64,000 bases of DNA from Mixta sp031457955 (GCF_031457955.1 NZ_JAVDXN010000002.1:186001-250000); one strand, 5' to 3'; positions 7,804 to 17,372 are shown, counted from the stretch's first letter. Notes: generated by a model not told the origin, from the letters alone. Program-made: numbers and translations.

Positions 7804-8637
7804 TTAGCGTGTTGAACGGGCCGCAACGGCCGTGGGCCGGGCAGGCATAAAAAACAGCAGTAGCGCCGGAATCAGGTAGATAATCCAGACCGCCACTTCG
7901 CTGACGGTGGGCGTTTCCTGATAACCCAGCAGGCTTTCCAGCAGCGTCCCGATCAGGGTGTGGGTGGAGAGCGTGCTGCTCAGGTCAAAGGCGATGGTTT
8001 GATAGTGGTTCCACAGTCCCGCTTCGTGGAAAGCGCGGATTGCCCCGGCAGCCAGGCCTGCGGCGACAAAGATGATAAACAGACTGCTCCATTTGAAGAA
8101 TTTCGCCAGGTTGAGTTTGACGCCGCCCCAATAGATGAGCGCGCCAATGATCGCAGCGGTGGCAAGCCCAAGTACGGCCCCGACGGGCGGCGCAATACCG
8201 ACGTCCTGGGTGAAGGCGGCAAGCAGGAAGAAGACCGATTCCAGCCCTTCGCGCGCCACGGCGAGAAAGACCATCAGTATCAACGCCCAGCCGTTGTTGT
8301 TGCCTTTTTGCAGCGCCTGGTCGACGGCTACTTCCAGCTGCGCTTTGACGTTGCGTGAGACGTTACGCATCCAGAAGACCATCCAGGTGAGGATGATGAC
8401 GGCGATGACGGCCACGATGCCTTCAAAGAGTTCTTGTTGTTTTTGCGGGAATTCGCCGGTGGTAGCGTTGATGAACAGGCCAAGCGCCAGGCAGAGTGCG
8501 GCAGCGATAAAGACGCCAGCCCACATTGCGCCGAACCAGCGGGTGCGTTGGGTACGTTTCAGGTAGCTGGCGATCAGGCTGACGATCAGCGCCGCTTCCA
8601 GCCCTTCGCGCAGCATGATGAGAAAGGGAACGAACAT
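7804..8637 (-). CDS. efeU: Ferrous iron permease EfeU
   Basis: Inner-membrane Ftr1/Fth1-type iron permease. Two REGLE motifs, the hallmark of the family, occur at residues 10-14 and 129-133. About seven hydrophobic helices are seen. The chosen ATG at 8637 follows a GAGGA ribosome site and gives 277 residues, against 276 in E. coli; a longer frame to 8694 adds 19 residues with no support. The gene is intact, unlike E. coli K-12, where efeU carries a frameshift. First gene of the efeUOB operon, with a Fur box 60 bp upstream. Confidence 0.95.
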   Translation of the reverse strand: MFVPFLIMLREGLEAALIVSLIASYLKRTQRTRWFGAMWAGVFIAAALCLALGLFINATTGEFPQKQQELFEGIVAVIAVIILTWMVFWMRNVSRNVKAQLEVAVDQALQKGNNNGWALILMVFLAVAREGLESVFFLLAAFTQDVGIAPPVGAVLGLATAAIIGALIYWGGVKLNLAKFFKWSSLFIIFVAAGLAAGAIRAFHEAGLWNHYQTIAFDLSSTLSTHTLIGTLLESLLGYQETPTVSEVAVWIIYLIPALLLFFMPARPTAVAARSTR

Positions 8638-8696
8638 GCCTGATCCTCGATAGTTTTTATGCACGTAAAGTGACGTAAAGAAGCGTAAACACAAAC

Positions 8697-8715
8697 GATA
8701 CTGATTATCATTATC
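8697..8715 (-). promoter_or_regulatory. Fur box upstream of efeU
   Basis: On the minus strand GATAATGATAATCAGTATC matches the 19-bp Fur consensus GATAATGATAATCATTATC at all but one position. It implies iron repression of efeUOB. Confidence 0.88.
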
Positions 8716-8776
8716 GGCAGATAAAAAACAAGTGACTTTGCGTGATTATTTTTTAGTTTGAGACGGAAATGTTGCT

Positions 8777-9030
8777 TGCAGCCGTAGGGCTATGTTTATG
8801 GAGCGTTAGAGTGCGTATGGCGGTCGCAGGGCTGCGTTTACGTAGCGCGTATGGCGGTCGCAGGCAGGCAGGCGCTCCGTAAAGTCGCCGTGAACCCATC
8901 CCTGGGGGCTCTGCCGCGTCATCCATGACGCGGAAGCTTTACTCCGCGCCAGCCTGCCTGCTCCCTTGTTTGGTGCATATTTGCTGGTTTTCAGGGGCAT
9001 GTGGCTTTGCCCTGCTCCCTTGTTTGGGCA
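8777..9030. repeat. Intergenic mosaic of repeats with a 100-bp palindromic element
   Basis: The gap between efeU and putP holds no gene. Direct repeats gcgtatggcggtcgcagg occur at 8813-8830 and 8847-8864. An element at 8860-8961 is bounded by imperfect inverted arms (gcaggcaggc...cgtaaag against ctttactccgcgcc...gcctgc) and has an inner perfect hairpin ccgcgtcat-cc-atgacgcgg (about 8914-8933). The tract ctgctcccttgtttgg occurs twice downstream (from 8958 and from about 9012). This looks like a non-autonomous palindromic repeat of the enterobacterial type, possibly a MITE. I cannot name the family. Confidence 0.6.
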
Positions 9031-9058
9031 AGTGGGTGGTGAATCACAGGCATAAACA

Positions 9059-9080
9059 AGGCCGGTATCGCTACCGGCCT
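9059..9080 (-). terminator. putP terminator
   Basis: 9-bp stem aggccggta/taccggcct with loop tcgc, followed on the minus strand by ttgttt, 18 bp after the putP stop. Confidence 0.75.
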
Positions 9081-9098
9081 GACATACGTTTTGAACGC

Positions 9099-10583
9099 TT
9101 ATTTGGTGTGGTATTCAGCATCTGCCGCATCGAAGCGCGCCTGCGCTTCAACAGAAGGCGCTCGGCCCATCAGGCTGACTACGTAGATAGCAAGGCTGGC
9201 AAACAGGAAGCCAGGAATGATTTCGTACAGATCCAGCCAGCCGTAGTGTTTCCATACCAGCACGGTCAGCGCGCCAATCACCATACCCGCCAGCGCGCCG
9301 TTGCGCGTGGTGCGTTTCCAGCAAACAGAGAAGAGCACTACCGGGCCAAAGGCGGCGCCGAAACCGGCCCAGGCGTAGCTTACCAGGCCCAGTACGCGGT
9401 TTTCCGGGTTAGCGGCCAGCGCAATAGCAATCAGCGCAACCACCAGCACCATCATACGTCCAATCCACACCAGCTCATTTTGACTGGCGTTTTTACGAAA
9501 GAAGCCTTTGTAGAGATCTTCCGTCAGGGCGCTGGAGCAGACCAGTAGCTGACAGCTCAGCGTCGACATTACCGCCGCCAGAATTGCCGAAAGCAGAATG
9601 CCCGCGATCCATGGGTTAAACAGAATACGCGCCAGTTCGATAAAGATACGTTCGCCGTTTTCGTTCACGCCAGCCGCCTGCTCAGGGTGATTCTGGAAAT
9701 AGGCGATGCCGAAAAAGCCTACCGCGACGGCGCCCGCCAGGCAGAGGATCATCCAGGCCATACCGATACGGCGTGCGGTACGAATCGAGCGATGGGAATC
9801 GGCTGCCATAAAGCGCGCCAGGATATGCGGCTGCCCAAAGTAGCCCAACCCCCAACCCAGCAGCGAAATCACCGCAACAAAGTTCAGCCCTTTCAACATA
9901 TCAAGGTTTTCCAGGCTTTTCGCTCTGATCACCTGCAACGAGTCATCAAAGCCGCCCACGGCAATAATCACCATAATCGGCGTTAACAGCAGCGCGAAAA
10001 TCATCAGGCTGGCCTGCACGGTATCGGTCCAGCTTACCGCCAGGAACCCACCAACAAAGGTGTAGAGAATGGTGGCGGCCGCACCGGCCCACAGCGCCGT
10101 TTCGTAGCTCATGCCGAAGGTGCTTTCAAACAGACGCGCCCCCGCCACGATGCCGGATGCGCAGTAGATGGTAAAGAACACCAGAATCACGATGGCAGAG
10201 ATAACGCGCAGCAGTTTGCTGCGATCTTCAAAGCGGCTGGTAAAGAAATCCGGCAGCGTTAAGGCGTTATTGTGATGCTCGGTTTGCACGCGCAGACGAC
10301 CGGCGACAATTTTCCAGTTCAGCCAGGCACCAATGGTCAGACCGATGGCGATCCAGCTTTCGGAAATGCCCGCCAGAAAAATAGCACCCGGCAACCCCAT
10401 CAGCAGCCAGCCGCTCATATCCGATGCGCCCGCTGACAGTGCGGTCACCAGGCTGCCCAGACTACGTCCTCCCAGAATATAATCGTCAAAGTTTTTGGTT
10501 GAGCGCCAGGCTATAAAGCCAATTAACACCATGCCAAGAATATAGATGATGAATGTCACCAACATCGGTGTGCTTACTGTCAT
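9099..10583 (-). CDS. putP: Sodium/proline symporter PutP
   Basis: Inner-membrane Na+/proline symporter of the SSS family that imports proline for catabolism by PutA. The N terminus (STPMLVTF..., RSTKNFDDYILGGRS) is almost the same as E. coli PutP and the frame shows the expected 13 helices. The sodium-site Asp lies in NFDDY. An upstream in-frame ATG at 10595 exists, but the sequence between the two ATGs contains the ribosome site GGAGA placed for the ATG at 10583, which gives 494 residues. Divergent from putA; the shared 430-bp control region holds PutA operator motifs. Confidence 0.96.
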   Translation of the reverse strand: MTVSTPMLVTFIIYILGMVLIGFIAWRSTKNFDDYILGGRSLGSLVTALSAGASDMSGWLLMGLPGAIFLAGISESWIAIGLTIGAWLNWKIVAGRLRVQTEHHNNALTLPDFFTSRFEDRSKLLRVISAIVILVFFTIYCASGIVAGARLFESTFGMSYETALWAGAAATILYTFVGGFLAVSWTDTVQASLMIFALLLTPIMVIIAVGGFDDSLQVIRAKSLENLDMLKGLNFVAVISLLGWGLGYFGQPHILARFMAADSHRSIRTARRIGMAWMILCLAGAVAVGFFGIAYFQNHPEQAAGVNENGERIFIELARILFNPWIAGILLSAILAAVMSTLSCQLLVCSSALTEDLYKGFFRKNASQNELVWIGRMMVLVVALIAIALAANPENRVLGLVSYAWAGFGAAFGPVVLFSVCWKRTTRNGALAGMVIGALTVLVWKHYGWLDLYEIIPGFLFASLAIYVVSLMGRAPSVEAQARFDAADAEYHTK

Positions 10584-11017
10584 CAGGTTCTCCATTTATT
10601 ATCGGTATTAAGCAGAGGGTTATTTGCCCTGTCATCCCGCTGGAACGCAACGGTTTCTTATTATGCGTTAATCACTGGCGCGCTATCCTGCCGGAAAGGT
10701 TTACCACGCACAATGCATTTAACACCGCTGTTACAGTGAATTCACTACCCCTTACCATCATAAGTTCAGAAGGTTGCACCAGGTCACACTTCGTCCAGTT
10801 GCACTTCTGGCGCAACCGCTTCGGTGCCAGGAAATACAGGCTTGCGCAAACCTGGCGAGATATTTGCAGCAAGAACCATGCCGCTTTCGCTGATTTAACA
10901 ATTTAGCGTTTGCGTAGAGTGTTAACAGGCTCACAATTAACACGGTTGCACAAAGTTGCAACATAGGTGATATTGCGCCATACACGGTGATTTAAGGTTT
11001 TGAGGAGCGTTCAAGGC
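10584..11017. promoter_or_regulatory. put control region with four GTTGCA operator motifs
   Basis: The region separating the putP and putA starts. GTTGCA occurs at 10773-10778, 10798-10803, 10945-10950 and 10955-10960; the last is part of the palindrome GTTGCAAC. GTTGCA is the known core of PutA operators in E. coli, where PutA represses both genes in the absence of proline. No gene is present. The putA ribosome site (gaggag, aagg) ends the region. Confidence 0.7.
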
Positions 11018-14000
11018 ATGGGAACCACGACCATGGGTGTCAAACTGGATGAAGCCACCCGCGACAGAATTAAACGGGCTGCACAACAGATCGATCGCAC
11101 GCCGCACTGGCTGATTAAACAGGCGATTTTTAACTATCTTGAGCAGCTGGAACAGGGCGCGCAGCCTGCGGAGTTCCCGCTACAGGCGGCAGCCAATGAG
11201 GCTGAAGAGCCGTTGCAGGAAGAGCCGCATCAGCCGTTTCTTGATTTCGCAGAACAGATTCTGCCGCAAACGGTCGCCCGCGCTGCCATCACCTCCGCCT
11301 GGCGTCGCCCGGAGCCTGAAGCCGTGTCGATGATGCTGGAGCAGGCGCGTCTGCCTGCGCCGCAGGCTGAGAAAGCGCAGCAGCTGGCCTGGACGCTGGC
11401 CGATAAGCTGCGGCACCAAAAAGGGGCAACCGGACGCGCCGGTATGGTGCAAAGCCTGTTGCAGGAGTTCTCGCTTTCATCGCAGGAAGGCGTGGCATTA
11501 ATGTGTCTGGCTGAGGCACTGCTGCGTATTCCCGATAAGCCGACGCGCGATGCGCTCATTCGCGATAAAATCAGCAACGGCAACTGGCAGGCGCATCTGG
11601 GCCGTAGTCCGTCGCTGTTTGTTAATGCCGCGACCTGGGGTCTGCTGTTTACCGGGCGTCTGGTTTCAACGCATAACGAAACGAACCTGTCGCGCTCCCT
11701 GAACCGCATTATCGGTAAAAGCGGCGAGCCGCTGATCCGTAAAGGCGTGGATATGGCGATGCGTCTGATGGGCGAGCAGTTTGTTACCGGCGAAACCATT
11801 GCCGAAGCGCTGGCCAACGCGCGCAAGCTGGAAGAGAAAGGCTTCCGCTACTCTTACGATATGCTGGGCGAAGCGGCGCTGACCGCTAACGATGCGAAAG
11901 CCTACCTGCTCTCTTACCAGCAAGCGATTCATGCCATTGGTAAGGCTTCAAACGGGCGCGGCATTTATGAAGGACCGGGGATTTCCATTAAGCTCTCCGC
12001 GTTGCATCCCCGCTATAGCCGCGCGCAGTATGCGCGTGTGATGGATGAGCTCTACCCAATTCTTAAATCGTTGACGCTGCTGGCGCGCTCTTATGATATC
12101 GGCATCAATATCGACGCCGAAGAGGCCGACCGCCTCGAGCTGTCGCTCGATCTGCTGGAAAAACTCTGTTTCGAGCCGGAACTGGAAGGCTGGAACGGCA
12201 TCGGCTTCGTGATTCAGGCTTACCAAAAACGCTGTCCGTTCGTGATCGACTCGCTGATCGATCTGGCGCAACGCAGCCGTCGTCGTTTGATGATCCGTCT
12301 GGTAAAAGGCGCTTACTGGGACAGTGAAATCAAACGCGCGCAGGTCGAAGGGCTGGAAGGCTATCCGGTTTATACCCGCAAGGTGTACACCGATATCTCT
12401 TATCTGGCCTGCGCACGCAAGCTACTGGCGGTGCCGAACCTGATCTATCCGCAGTTCGCGACCCACAATGCCCACAGCCTGGCGGCGATCTATCACCTGG
12501 CGGGCAATAACTACTATCCCGGCCAGTATGAGTTCCAGTGCCTGCACGGCATGGGCGAGCCGCTCTATGAGCAGGTGGTTGGCAAAACCGCCGATGGCAA
12601 GCTGAACCGTCCGTGCCGTATTTATGCACCGGTTGGCACCCATGAAACCCTGCTGGCCTATCTGGTGCGTCGCCTGCTGGAAAACGGCGCCAACACCTCC
12701 TTTGTTAACCGCATCGCGGATAAAACCCTGCCGCTGGATGAGCTGGTAGCCGATCCGGTGCAGCAAGTGGAACGTCTCGCCGCAACGGAAGGCGCGATTG
12801 GCCTGCCGCACCCGAAAATTCCGCTGCCGCGCGATCTGTACGGTGATAAGCGCCCTAACTCTTCCGGTCTCGATTTAGCCAATGAACATCGTCTGGCGTC
12901 GCTCTCCAGCGCGCTGTTAAGCAGCGCCGCGCAGTTATGGCGCGCCGAACCGATGATTGAGGGCGAGCTGAGTCTGGGTGACTACACGCCGCTGCTGAAC
13001 CCGGCCGATCCCAGCGATGTCGTCGGCGAAGTGCGTGAAGCCAGCGAGCAGGAGGTGGCGCAGGCGTTACAGGCATCGGTCAACGCCGGTCCTATCTGGT
13101 TTGCCACGCCGCCGCAGGAGCGCGCCGCTATTCTGGAACGCGCGGCGGAGCTGATGGAAGGCCAGATGCAGACGCTGATCGGCATTCTGGTGCGCGAGGC
13201 AGGTAAAACCTTTAACAACGCCATTGCCGAAGTGCGCGAAGCGGTTGATTTCCTCTATTACTACTCCGGCCTGGTCAGCAGCGATTTTGATAATGAAACT
13301 CACCGTCCATTAGGGCCGGTGGTCTGCATTAGCCCATGGAACTTCCCGCTGGCGATTTTCACCGGTCAGATCGCGGCCGCCCTGGCGGCGGGCAATAGCG
13401 TGCTGGCGAAGCCTGCTGAACAAACGCCGCTGATCGCGGCTCAGGCGGTGCGTATTCTGCTTGAGGCAGGCGTGCCGACCGGCGTAATCCAGCTGTTGCC
13501 GGGTCTCGGCGAAACCGTCGGCGCTCAGCTGACCAGCGACGAGCGGGTGCGCGGCGTCATGTTTACCGGCTCTACCGCCGTCGCCACGCTGCTGCAACGT
13601 AACCTCGCCGGACGTCTCGATCCGCAAGGACGTCCAACGCCGCTGATTGCTGAAACCGGCGGCATGAACGCCATGATTGTGGATTCTTCGGCGCTGACCG
13701 AACAGGTGGTGCTGGATATCGTCTCTTCGGCCTATGACAGCGCGGGCCAGCGCTGTTCGGCGCTGCGTCTGCTCTGCGTGCAGGAAGATGCCGCCGAGCA
13801 TACGCTGAAAATGCTGCGCGGTGCGATGGCGGAGTGCCGCATGGGTAACCCGGAACGTCTTTCAACGGATATCGGCCCGGTGATTGATGCCGAGGCGAAA
13901 GAGAATATCGAGCGCCATATTCAGGCGATGCGCGCTAAAGGATTAAAGGTATTCCAGGCGGTGCAGGAAAATCAGCAGGACAGCAAAGAGTGGGCGCAGG

Positions 14001-14962
14001 GCACCTTTATTAAGCCGACGCTGATTGAGCTGAACAGCATTGAGGAGCTGGATAAAGAGATCTTTGGCCCGGTGCTGCATGTGGTGCGTTTTACGCGCAG
14101 CACGCTGCCGCAGCTGATCGAGCAGATCAACGCTTCCGGCTATGGCTTAACGCTGGGCGTGCATACGCGCATTGATGAAACCATCGGTCAGGTGACGCAA
14201 CGCGCTAAGGTTGGCAACCTGTACGTGAACCGTAATATGGTCGGCGCGGTGGTCGGCGTGCAGCCGTTCGGCGGTGAAGGCTTATCGGGCACCGGTCCGA
14301 AAGCGGGCGGCCCGCTCTATCTCTATCGTCTGCTGTCGCATCGTCCCGATAACGCCTTGCAGGTAACGCTCGATCGTCACGATGCCGAACAGACGCTGGA
14401 TGCGACGCTGCGCCCTTCCCTGCTTGAGGCGCATAAAGCGCTGAGCGACTGGGCCAAAGCGCAGCTGGCGGAAATCTGCGCGCGCTTTGAAAAACTGGCG
14501 CAGGGCGGCACGGTGCGCGTACTGCCGGGTCCAACCGGCGAACGTAATACCTATATTCTGCTGCCGCGCGATCGCGTGCTTTGTCTGGCGGATAACGAGC
14601 AGGATGCGCTGGTGCAGCTGGCGGCGGTGACCAGCGTCGGTAGTCGCGCGCTGTGGCAAGATGATGAGCTGCACCGTAAGCTGGCGCAGCTACTGCCGGA
14701 GAAAGTGCGAGCTCAAATCGATTTCGCGCAGGATCCGCTGGCGCCGGAGCAGCATTATGATGCAGTGATCTATCATGGCGACGCGGATCAGCTGCGTCTG
14801 CTGTGTGAGAACGTCGCGGCGCGCGCCGGTGCGATCGTTTCAGTACAGGGCTTTGCCCGTGGCGAAACCAATCTGCTGCTGGAGCGTTTGCTGATTGAAC
14901 GTTCGCTGAGCGTCAATACTGCGGCTGCGGGAGGAAACGCCAGCCTGATGACCATAGGCTAA
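11018..14962 (+). CDS. putA: Bifunctional proline dehydrogenase / P5C dehydrogenase and put repressor PutA
   Basis: Oxidises proline to glutamate: an FAD proline dehydrogenase makes P5C, and an NAD-dependent aldehyde dehydrogenase finishes the job. In enterics PutA is also the put repressor. The ribbon-helix-helix DNA-binding domain occupies residues 1-47 (MGTTTMGVKLDEATRDRIK). The PRODH barrel follows (DAEEADRLE, RLVKGAYWD). The ALDH domain shows SPWNFPLAIFTGQ, FTGST and the catalytic cysteine in SAGQRCSALR. A C-terminal domain typical of long PutA closes the protein. I chose ATG 11018 because it aligns with the E. coli start; six extra codons upstream are possible. 1,314 residues against 1,320. 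Confidence 0.97.
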   Translation: MGTTTMGVKLDEATRDRIKRAAQQIDRTPHWLIKQAIFNYLEQLEQGAQPAEFPLQAAANEAEEPLQEEPHQPFLDFAEQILPQTVARAAITSAWRRPEPEAVSMMLEQARLPAPQAEKAQQLAWTLADKLRHQKGATGRAGMVQSLLQEFSLSSQEGVALMCLAEALLRIPDKPTRDALIRDKISNGNWQAHLGRSPSLFVNAATWGLLFTGRLVSTHNETNLSRSLNRIIGKSGEPLIRKGVDMAMRLMGEQFVTGETIAEALANARKLEEKGFRYSYDMLGEAALTANDAKAYLLSYQQAIHAIGKASNGRGIYEGPGISIKLSALHPRYSRAQYARVMDELYPILKSLTLLARSYDIGINIDAEEADRLELSLDLLEKLCFEPELEGWNGIGFVIQAYQKRCPFVIDSLIDLAQRSRRRLMIRLVKGAYWDSEIKRAQVEGLEGYPVYTRKVYTDISYLACARKLLAVPNLIYPQFATHNAHSLAAIYHLAGNNYYPGQYEFQCLHGMGEPLYEQVVGKTADGKLNRPCRIYAPVGTHETLLAYLVRRLLENGANTSFVNRIADKTLPLDELVADPVQQVERLAATEGAIGLPHPKIPLPRDLYGDKRPNSSGLDLANEHRLASLSSALLSSAAQLWRAEPMIEGELSLGDYTPLLNPADPSDVVGEVREASEQEVAQALQASVNAGPIWFATPPQERAAILERAAELMEGQMQTLIGILVREAGKTFNNAIAEVREAVDFLYYYSGLVSSDFDNETHRPLGPVVCISPWNFPLAIFTGQIAAALAAGNSVLAKPAEQTPLIAAQAVRILLEAGVPTGVIQLLPGLGETVGAQLTSDERVRGVMFTGSTAVATLLQRNLAGRLDPQGRPTPLIAETGGMNAMIVDSSALTEQVVLDIVSSAYDSAGQRCSALRLLCVQEDAAEHTLKMLRGAMAECRMGNPERLSTDIGPVIDAEAKENIERHIQAMRAKGLKVFQAVQENQQDSKEWAQGTFIKPTLIELNSIEELDKEIFGPVLHVVRFTRSTLPQLIEQINASGYGLTLGVHTRIDETIGQVTQRAKVGNLYVNRNMVGAVVGVQPFGGEGLSGTGPKAGGPLYLYRLLSHRPDNALQVTLDRHDAEQTLDATLRPSLLEAHKALSDWAKAQLAEICARFEKLAQGGTVRVLPGPTGERNTYILLPRDRVLCLADNEQDALVQLAAVTSVGSRALWQDDELHRKLAQLLPEKVRAQIDFAQDPLAPEQHYDAVIYHGDADQLRLLCENVAARAGAIVSVQGFARGETNLLLERLLIERSLSVNTAAAGGNASLMTIG

Positions 14963-14977
14963 CCTAACGCGTTACTC

Positions 14978-15010
14978 AAAGCCGTCTTGTTTCAGGACGG
15001 CTTTATTTTT
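14978..15010 (+). terminator. putA terminator
   Basis: Stem aaagccgtc/gacggcttt followed by attttt, 15 bp after the stop. Confidence 0.85.
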
Positions 15011-15074
15011 ATGCTGTTGCCTGGAAAATGATCGCCTCGTGGAGAGGAGATGCACGTGGGCAACGGAGCGCGCC

Positions 15075-16010
15075 ATGACAGACAGGAAACCACACGCCAG
15101 AGAAACAACAACCCCAACGCCGCACGATGCGGCATTCAAGCAATTTCTTACCCATCCCGATACTGCCAGAGATTTTATTCAGCTGCATATGCCTGCGGAG
15201 CTGTTAAGGCTTTGCGACCTGACTACGCTGAAGCTTGAGTCCGGAAGTTTTGTCGAAGAAAATCTTCGCGCTTATTTCAGCGATGTGCTTTATAGCCTGA
15301 AAACCACCACGGGTGAAGGTTACATACACGTCCTGATAGAGCATCAAAGCACGCCTGACCGGCATATGGCTTTTCGTCTGCTGCGCTACGCCGTGGCGGC
15401 CATGCAGCGACATCTGGATGCAGGCTACGACGCATTGCCACTGGTTATTCCGCTGCTTTTTTATACCGGCAAACGCAGCCCTTATCCTTACTCTACCAAC
15501 TGGTTGCAGGAGTTCGACGATCCTGCTTTAGCTGGCAGGCTTTACAGTACTGATTTTCCCCTGGTGGATGTCACTGTCATTGCAGATGACGATATTATGC
15601 AGCATCGACGTATGGCCGCTTTAACGCTGCTACAGAAACATATCCACCAGCGTGATTTGGCTGAACAGTTAGAGAGGCTGGCCGTGCTTTTGGTAACAGA
15701 GCCTATTACGGGACAACAGTTGATTTCGTTGATAAACTATCTTCTGCAGGTAGGTGAAACGTCAGACGCAGAAGCATTCGTGCGTACACTGGCACAACGG
15801 GTGCCACAACACGGGGACACACTCATGACTATTGCACAGCAACTTGAGCAAAAAGGCATGGAAAAGGGGATGGAAAAGGGGATGGAAAAAGGACGCAAAG
15901 AAGAAGCGCTGAAAATTGCCCGCAACATGCTGCAGAACGGTATCGAACGCAGCGCTGTGATAAAAATCACCGGTGTGACGGAAGACGAGCTGGCGCAAAT
16001 CCCTCAGTAA
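15075..16010 (+). CDS. Rpn family recombination-promoting nuclease (YhgA-like, transposase_31)
   Basis: Member of the Rpn/YhgA family, PD-(D/E)XK DNA endonucleases tied to RecA-independent recombination and, in recent work, to toxin-like defence. Family features seen: HDAAFKQFL near the N terminus, FVEENLRAYFSDVLYS and IEHQS, giving a likely acidic core of Glu62, Asp70, Glu89 and Gln91. The C-terminal end has tandem EKGM repeats (residues about 260-275) encoded by 12-bp repeats (atggaaaagggg), then a helical tail. ATG 15075 follows GGAG; a longer start at 15039 is less likely. 311 residues. It stands alone after the putA terminator. A possible internal start is described separately. Confidence 0.88.
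   Translation: MTDRKPHARETTTPTPHDAAFKQFLTHPDTARDFIQLHMPAELLRLCDLTTLKLESGSFVEENLRAYFSDVLYSLKTTTGEGYIHVLIEHQSTPDRHMAFRLLRYAVAAMQRHLDAGYDALPLVIPLLFYTGKRSPYPYSTNWLQEFDDPALAGRLYSTDFPLVDVTVIADDDIMQHRRMAALTLLQKHIHQRDLAEQLERLAVLLVTEPITGQQLISLINYLLQVGETSDAEAFVRTLAQRVPQHGDTLMTIAQQLEQKGMEKGMEKGMEKGRKEEALKIARNMLQNGIERSAVIKITGVTEDELAQIPQ
15825..16010 (+). CDS. Possible internal small protein of the Rpn gene (RpnS type)
   Basis: An in-frame ATG at 15825 inside the Rpn gene is preceded by GGGG eight bases upstream. It would give a 61-residue protein beginning MTIAQQLEQKG and consisting of the EKGM repeats and the C-terminal helical tail. For Rpn proteins of E. coli, small C-terminal proteins made from internal starts have been described that restrain the full-length nuclease. 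The match here is in position and size; translation from this start is inference. Confidence 0.35.
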   Translation: MTIAQQLEQKGMEKGMEKGMEKGRKEEALKIARNMLQNGIERSAVIKITGVTEDELAQIPQ

Positions 16011-16115
16011 CAGCCCGCCCTGTTGTCCAGCCGCGTCGGTTAGCACGCGACTGAAGCATACGCTGGCGGCAGCCTGTTTCTCGCATCAAAGCCTGCCGCC
16101 TTGCAGAAGGTGATA

Positions 16116-17189
16116 TCACACATCAAACTTCATGCGCAGCAGGCGCGGATAGATAAACAGCGATTTCCCCATCCCTTTATTCAACAGTTTCCACACCGCG
16201 ATCGAACACAGCGAACAGAGCAGTACCATACCAACCGGGAAGCCCACCGCCCACACTATTGAAAACAGCGTCGAATCAAACAGATGATGATCAAACGCGA
16301 ACAAAATGGCCGTCATGCCGAAATATTCGATAAAGATGCGATGCAGCACGTAAATTTGCAGCGTATTTTTACCGATCCAGTTCATCCATGTCATACGGAA
16401 CCAGGTATTCAGGGCGCGGCACAGGGCGATACAGGCCAGAATACTTAACGTACAGAGAAACAGGTTTTTCTGCACGCCCAACAGCAGGTGCACCCCGGCC
16501 AACAACGCCAGTCCCAGCCACGGCAGCAGGTTGCTTTTACGCCATTCGCTCAGGTAGATAATCTGCGCGCTCCAGAAAGATCCCATAAGAAAATAGATAA
16601 AATATTGCGAAAGGCTCTCCGGCCCCCAGCCTGGGATCATTTTTTCCACTGCGGCATAATTTAACAGCACGGCGGCAATCACCAGCGGCAGCCGCTGTTT
16701 GCGAAACAGTTTAGCGAACAGGAAGAATAGCCCCAGCGCATAAAGATACCAGGAACTGCTCATCGCCAGCAGCATTAGCGAAATAAATTCTTGCGGTGAT
16801 TCAGCATAGGAAGAATTAATGTTGCTGGAAATACGTTGATGCGTAATTTCTGAGGAAATACCGTAAATGGAAAACCACTGAATAAGCCCCCAGAGAATAT
16901 AAAGATAAAAAAGATTGGTCACCCGACTGGTGAATACTTTTTTCCACGGCTTATCATTAATCGCGCGTGCGGCCAGCATACCGGAGACAAAAAAGAATGC
17001 CGGCATACGCAACGGCGATAATACGGTATTGAATGCTACCCACAGCTGGCCTGCTAAACTGCCTGCCGTCAGATGTTTCAGGGTGCCATCAAAGCCCGGC
17101 AATACCACATGATAGAGCACGACTAACAGGATGCAGCCCCCTTTTAGCGTATTGACCCACTGAATTTCGTGACTTTTTTTATCGCTCAT
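16116..17189 (-). CDS. Membrane acyltransferase family 3 protein
   Basis: Integral inner-membrane acyltransferase (OafA/YrhL/NodX type), expected to move an acetyl or similar group to a sugar or lipid at the membrane. The N-terminal motif WVNTLKGGCILLVVLYHVV holds the conserved histidine of the family, and about ten hydrophobic helices follow. The frame can begin at a TTG (17237), but the ATG at 17189 begins with MSDKKSHEIQW, matches the usual family start and gives 357 residues. The substrate is not known. It sits beside the cystine transporter operon with no clear link. Upstream sequence is AT-rich compared with neighbours, which might point to acquisition. Confidence 0.8.
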   Translation of the reverse strand: MSDKKSHEIQWVNTLKGGCILLVVLYHVVLPGFDGTLKHLTAGSLAGQLWVAFNTVLSPLRMPAFFFVSGMLAARAINDKPWKKVFTSRVTNLFYLYILWGLIQWFSIYGISSEITHQRISSNINSSYAESPQEFISLMLLAMSSSWYLYALGLFFLFAKLFRKQRLPLVIAAVLLNYAAVEKMIPGWGPESLSQYFIYFLMGSFWSAQIIYLSEWRKSNLLPWLGLALLAGVHLLLGVQKNLFLCTLSILACIALCRALNTWFRMTWMNWIGKNTLQIYVLHRIFIEYFGMTAILFAFDHHLFDSTLFSIVWAVGFPVGMVLLCSLCSIAVWKLLNKGMGKSLFIYPRLLRMKFDV

Positions 17190-17336
17190 TTCTGTGATTC
17201 CCGCTAAGTTGACGGAAGAAAAAGGCTGAATAGTCAATCCGCATTATCAACGGCGCGGGAATAAAATCGCTGTAGCTTTTATCTTAAAAAAAATAAGCGG
17301 CCCTGACAGAGAATAAATAAAAATCAGGCGAGACGA

Positions 17337-17372
17337 TAAAAAAACGGGCAGTCAGTTAATTTGACCGCCCGT
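17337..17372 (-). terminator. tcyN terminator
   Basis: On the minus strand, stem ACGGGCGGTCA/TGACTGCCCGT (one GU pair) followed by TTTTTTT, about 45 bp after tcyN. Ends the tcyJLN operon. Confidence 0.85.
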
